Shown one piece after another: positions 5,507-7,868 of a DNA stretch of 7,868 nt (within the stretch, counting starts at the first letter, position 1; every line of letters begins with the position of its first letter). The position numbers and the translations under genes are program-made. The notes under the pieces were generated by a model that did no database searches, was not told the origin of the DNA, and worked only from the letters and a program-made list of their open reading frames with translations. Source of the DNA: Phycisphaeraceae bacterium (GTDB lineage Bacteria > Planctomycetota > Phycisphaerae > Phycisphaerales > Phycisphaeraceae); the NCBI GenBank assembly GCA_007119405.1, contig SKPT01000040.1, positions 1-7,868 of the forward strand, in the 5' to 3' direction.

Positions 5507-7868
5507 ATGGCTTGGGCCAATCTGCTCGTCTGGACGGGGTCACGGCGCGGTGGTCGTGGACGTGACGCGGCCAGATGGGAGCCGCACCCGCGCTTTGAGG
5601 CTTTGGAGCCGCGGCTGCTGCTCGACGCGGTCCTGCCGGGTTTCGACCCCGCCGACCATGAACAGGCCCAGACAACGGACATGACGCCGGCGCTGCTGAT
5701 CGCCGACGCGCCGAGCGCGGGGATCGTGCAGCAGGACGGCCGGTTCATGCGCCAGGCGGGCACGGGCGCGGCAGTGCTGAACGTAGCCGAGCTCGAGGCG
5801 GCGCTGGGCGCGGGGCCGGTGAGCGTGAGCACGGCCTTCGCCGACGGCGCCGCCGGCGGCGACGCGGCGGACCTCGTCATCGCCGCCGATGTGTCGTGGG
5901 CCAGTGACGTGGCGCTGATGCTGCGCGCCGGCCGTGACATCGTGTTCGCCCAAGGCGTGGCCGTGAGCAACAGCGGCGGCGGCGGGCTGACGCTGCGCGC
6001 CGACAAGCTGGCTGACGGGCAGGGCACGGTGGTGTTCGAGGCCGGCGCGGCGTTGGCGTTCGACGCCGGCGGGGTGGTCGAGGTGCTTTACAACCCGGCC
6101 GGCGGGTACGGCCAGCCGGTGGATTACGGGGCGTGGGTGAGTGCGCCGGCGGGTGACGACCTGCGGGCGATGATGCTGGTCAACAACGTCGATGACCTTC
6201 AGGCCATGCAGGCGAACCTGGCCGGCAACTACGCGCTGGGGGCGGACATCGACGCGTCGACGACGGCGAACTGGCACGCCGGGGCCGGCTTTGCACCGAT
6301 AGGCGACGCCGACACACCCTTCACCGGAACGCTGGACGGGCGCGGCCACGTGATCGCGGGCCTGACGATTGACCGGCCGCAGGCGGCGTTTGCAGGCCTG
6401 TTCGGCGCACTCGCGGGACAGGCGAACGTGGCCGAGCTGATCCTCGATGGCGGCAGCGTCGTGGGCAGGGGATCCCCCATGTGGCAGTTCGGGGAAGGTG
6501 GCGTGGGCATGCTCGCCGGCTGGATGGGCGGGCAGGCATCGCTCACCGCCATCGACACCCGTGGCGACGTCACCGGCGAAGGCTGGTACGTCGGCGGCCT
6601 GGTCGGCTGGATGCGGGACTCCGCCTCGGTGACCGACTCGCAAACCAGCGGCAGCGTCACCGGCAACTCGCGGATCGGCGGCCTCGTCGGCGAAATGGTC
6701 GACGATGCCTCAGTAACCGCCTCGCACGCCAGCGGCGACGTCAGCGGCGAATCGCGCGTCGGCGGCCTGGTCGGACTCTTGATCCACAATGCCTCGGTGA
6801 GCGATTCGCACGCCAGCGGTGCCGTCAGCGGCGACCAATACCTCGGCGGCTTGATCGGAGCCATGTGGCACGATGCCTCGGTGACCGCCTCGCACGCCGG
6901 CGGCGACGTCAGCGGCAATACGCAGGTCGGCGGCCTCGTCGGGGCGATGTGGCAATCCGCTTCGATCATCGATTCGCACGCCATCGGCGACGTCAATGGC
7001 AGCTCGTCAATTGGCGGCCTGGTCGGGGAGATGCGGCTGTATACCTTGGTGACCGCCTCGCAGGCCAGCGGCAACGTCAGTGGCAACGCGTCGGTCGGCG
7101 GCCTGGTCGGAGCGATGTGGAGCTTTGCCTCGGTGAGCGACGCGCACGCCGGCGGCGACGTCAGCGGCACTCGGCAAGTCGGCGGCCTGGTCGGAGAGAT
7201 GGATTGGCACGCCTCGGTCGTCGCCTCGCACGCCAGCGGCGCAGTCAGCGGTGCCGTCAGCCACAGTTGGCAAGTCGGCGGCCTGGTCGGGCGGATGCGG
7301 GACTTTGCCGCGGTAGGCGACTCACAAGCCAGCGGCGCCGTCAGTGGCAGCTTGTCGGTCGGCGGCCTGGTCGGGTCGATGTTGAATCACGCCTCGGTAA
7401 GCGACTCGCAGGCCGGCGGCGACGTCAGCGGCGACCAATCCGTCGGCGGCCTGGTCGGGGCGATGTGGAACCACGCCTCGGTGAGCCGTTCTTACGCCAG
7501 CGGCGAGCTCAGCGGCGAAGGCTCGAACGTCGGCGGCCTGGTCGGGTGGATGAGCAACGCCGCCTCGGTAACCGCCTCGCAAGCCAGCGGCGCCGTCAGC
7601 GGCAATTCGCGGGTGGGTGGCCTGGTCGGGCTCATGCAGTCTGATGCCTCGGTGACCGCGTCCCACGCCGGCGGCGCCGTCAGTGGCCATCAGGAACTCG
7701 GCGGCCTGGTCGGAGTCATGCGCGGATTCGCCTCACTGACCGCCTCGCACGCCAGCGGCCACGTCAGCGGCACAGTGGTCGTCGGGGGCCTGGTCGGAGC
7801 GATGAGCAACGCTGCTTCGGTGACCGACGCGCACGCCAGCGGCGACGTCACTGGCGCAACCCACAACG
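5507..7868 (+). CDS. Giant LEPR-XLL adhesin with hemagglutinin-like N-terminus and GLUG repeats (3' end outside window)
   Basis: The frame is open for 787 codons and has no stop before the right edge. It starts MAWANLLVW and has no classical signal peptide. Instead it carries LEPRLLLDA at residues 33-41, the LEPR-XLL motif found near the N-terminus of very large exported adhesins. Residues about 70-225 resemble the beta-helical part of filamentous-hemagglutinin-like proteins (LTLRADK, then YNPAGGYGQPVDY and MLVNNVDDLQAM). Residues about 238-283 show the usual lead-in to GLUG repeats: YALGADIDAS, GFAPIG, and FTGTLDGRGHVI. After a divergent unit (AGLFGALAG), at least 16 GLUG-type repeats (Pfam GLUG) run from residue 333 to the window end. 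The protein is inferred to be a surface-exposed or secreted beta-solenoid adhesin. Its secretion signal, C-terminal anchor and total length cannot be seen. It is divergent from the PEP-CTERM gene, with which it shares an intergenic control region. Confidence 0.88.
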   Translation, partial: MAWANLLVWTGSRRGGRGRDAARWEPHPRFEALEPRLLLDAVLPGFDPADHEQAQTTDMTPALLIADAPSAGIVQQDGRFMRQAGTGAAVLNVAELEAALGAGPVSVSTAFADGAAGGDAADLVIAADVSWASDVALMLRAGRDIVFAQGVAVSNSGGGGLTLRADKLADGQGTVVFEAGAALAFDAGGVVEVLYNPAGGYGQPVDYGAWVSAPAGDDLRAMMLVNNVDDLQAMQANLAGNYALGADIDASTTANWHAGAGFAPIGDADTPFTGTLDGRGHVIAGLTIDRPQAAFAGLFGALAGQANVAELILDGGSVVGRGSPMWQFGEGGVGMLAGWMGGQASLTAIDTRGDVTGEGWYVGGLVGWMRDSASVTDSQTSGSVTGNSRIGGLVGEMVDDASVTASHASGDVSGESRVGGLVGLLIHNASVSDSHASGAVSGDQYLGGLIGAMWHDASVTASHAGGDVSGNTQVGGLVGAMWQSASIIDSHAIGDVNGSSSIGGLVGEMRLYTLVTASQASGNVSGNASVGGLVGAMWSFASVSDAHAGGDVSGTRQVGGLVGEMDWHASVVASHASGAVSGAVSHSWQVGGLVGRMRDFAAVGDSQASGAVSGSLSVGGLVGSMLNHASVSDSQAGGDVSGDQSVGGLVGAMWNHASVSRSYASGELSGEGSNVGGLVGWMSNAASVTASQASGAVSGNSRVGGLVGLMQSDASVTASHAGGAVSGHQELGGLVGVMRGFASLTASHASGHVSGTVVVGGLVGAMSNAASVTDAHASGDVTGATHN
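6503..7868 (+). repeat. Tandem GLUG-motif repeat array, at least 16 units of 84 bp (28 residues)
   Basis: Units begin at 6503, 6590, 6674, 6758, 6842, 6926, 7010, 7094, 7178, 7274, 7358, 7442, 7529, 7613, 7697 and 7781. The consensus is VGGLVGxMxxxASVTxSxASGxVSGxxx. Thirteen units are exactly 28 residues. The first (29), the ninth at 7178 (32) and the twelfth at 7442 (29) carry small insertions. Unit positions 7, 9-11 and 26-28 vary strongly, while VGGLVG, the ASV core and SGxVSG are nearly fixed. The DNA GTCGGCGGCCTGGTCGG is preserved almost unchanged in most units, so the array should be prone to unit gain and loss by recombination. It continues past the window. Confidence 0.95.

Noticed and set aside
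5332..5565. A 77-codon plus-strand frame in the leader region
   Set aside because: It has no convincing ribosome-binding site or recognisable content, and it overlaps the hairpin and the better-supported adhesin start.
5203..6643. Overlapping minus-strand open frames of 274 and 367 codons upstream of the PEP-CTERM gene
   Set aside because: They have low-complexity Ala/Pro/Arg content and no family motif. They lie antisense to the N-terminal half of the adhesin, whose frame has LEPR-XLL and hemagglutinin-like motifs.
6229..7170. A 313-codon repetitive open frame on the minus strand
   Set aside because: It is an antisense shadow of the GLUG repeats (Pro/Thr-rich with the same 28-residue period). 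The sense frame matches a known repeat family.
6481..7644. A 387-codon Arg-rich open frame on the plus strand
   Set aside because: It is an out-of-frame reading of the GLUG repeats: its repeated LARQRRRQ-like pattern is the same 84-bp period read in the wrong frame.
6590..7868. Regularly spaced repeats that could suggest a CRISPR array
   Set aside because: The period is 84 bp, the repeats stay in one coding frame and encode a known protein motif, and the between-core sequences are related to each other rather than unique spacers.

Overview
The window comes from a high-GC bacterium. A Planctomycetota host, most likely of the Phycisphaerae type, is inferred from three traits together: a very large secreted protein ending in a dockerin and a PEP-CTERM sorting signal, a giant adhesin beginning with an LEPR-XLL motif, and a fragment of a neutral-ceramidase-like enzyme. 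This assignment rests on family knowledge; no marker gene is present.

Layout from left to right: (1) Positions 1 to about 121 look like one end of an IS3-family insertion sequence. The first 14 codons of its transposase OrfA, read on the minus strand, run off the left edge. (2) Positions about 122-536, minus strand, hold an internal piece of a neutral/alkaline ceramidase-like gene. It lacks its 5' part and is cut at its 3' side by the IS. (3) Positions 523-5052, minus strand, carry an intact gene for a secreted protein of about 1,509 residues: signal peptide, unrecognised N-terminal domain, beta-solenoid-like repeats, type I dockerin, and PEP-CTERM anchor. (4) Positions 5053-5506 are a divergent intergenic region. 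It contains a perfect TATAAT promoter element for the minus-strand gene and a strong bipartite hairpin in the leader of the plus-strand gene. (5) Positions 5507-7868, plus strand, are the first 787 codons of an open-ended giant adhesin. It has LEPR-XLL, then a hemagglutinin-like beta-helix region, then at least 16 tandem GLUG repeats of 28 residues (84 bp). The frame is still open at the right edge.

The two large genes are transcribed away from each other and both encode cell-surface or exported proteins, so the window reads as a surface-structure locus. The PEP-CTERM protein would be processed by an exosortase encoded elsewhere. The left flank has been remodelled by an IS and by an abrupt junction between the PEP-CTERM gene and the ceramidase remnant.

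I found no RNA gene, CRISPR array or phage gene, and no clear evidence of a new defence or metabolic system. The most unusual material is the GLUG array, which shows higher-order periodicity among its units, the leader hairpin, and the doubly truncated ceramidase fragment.
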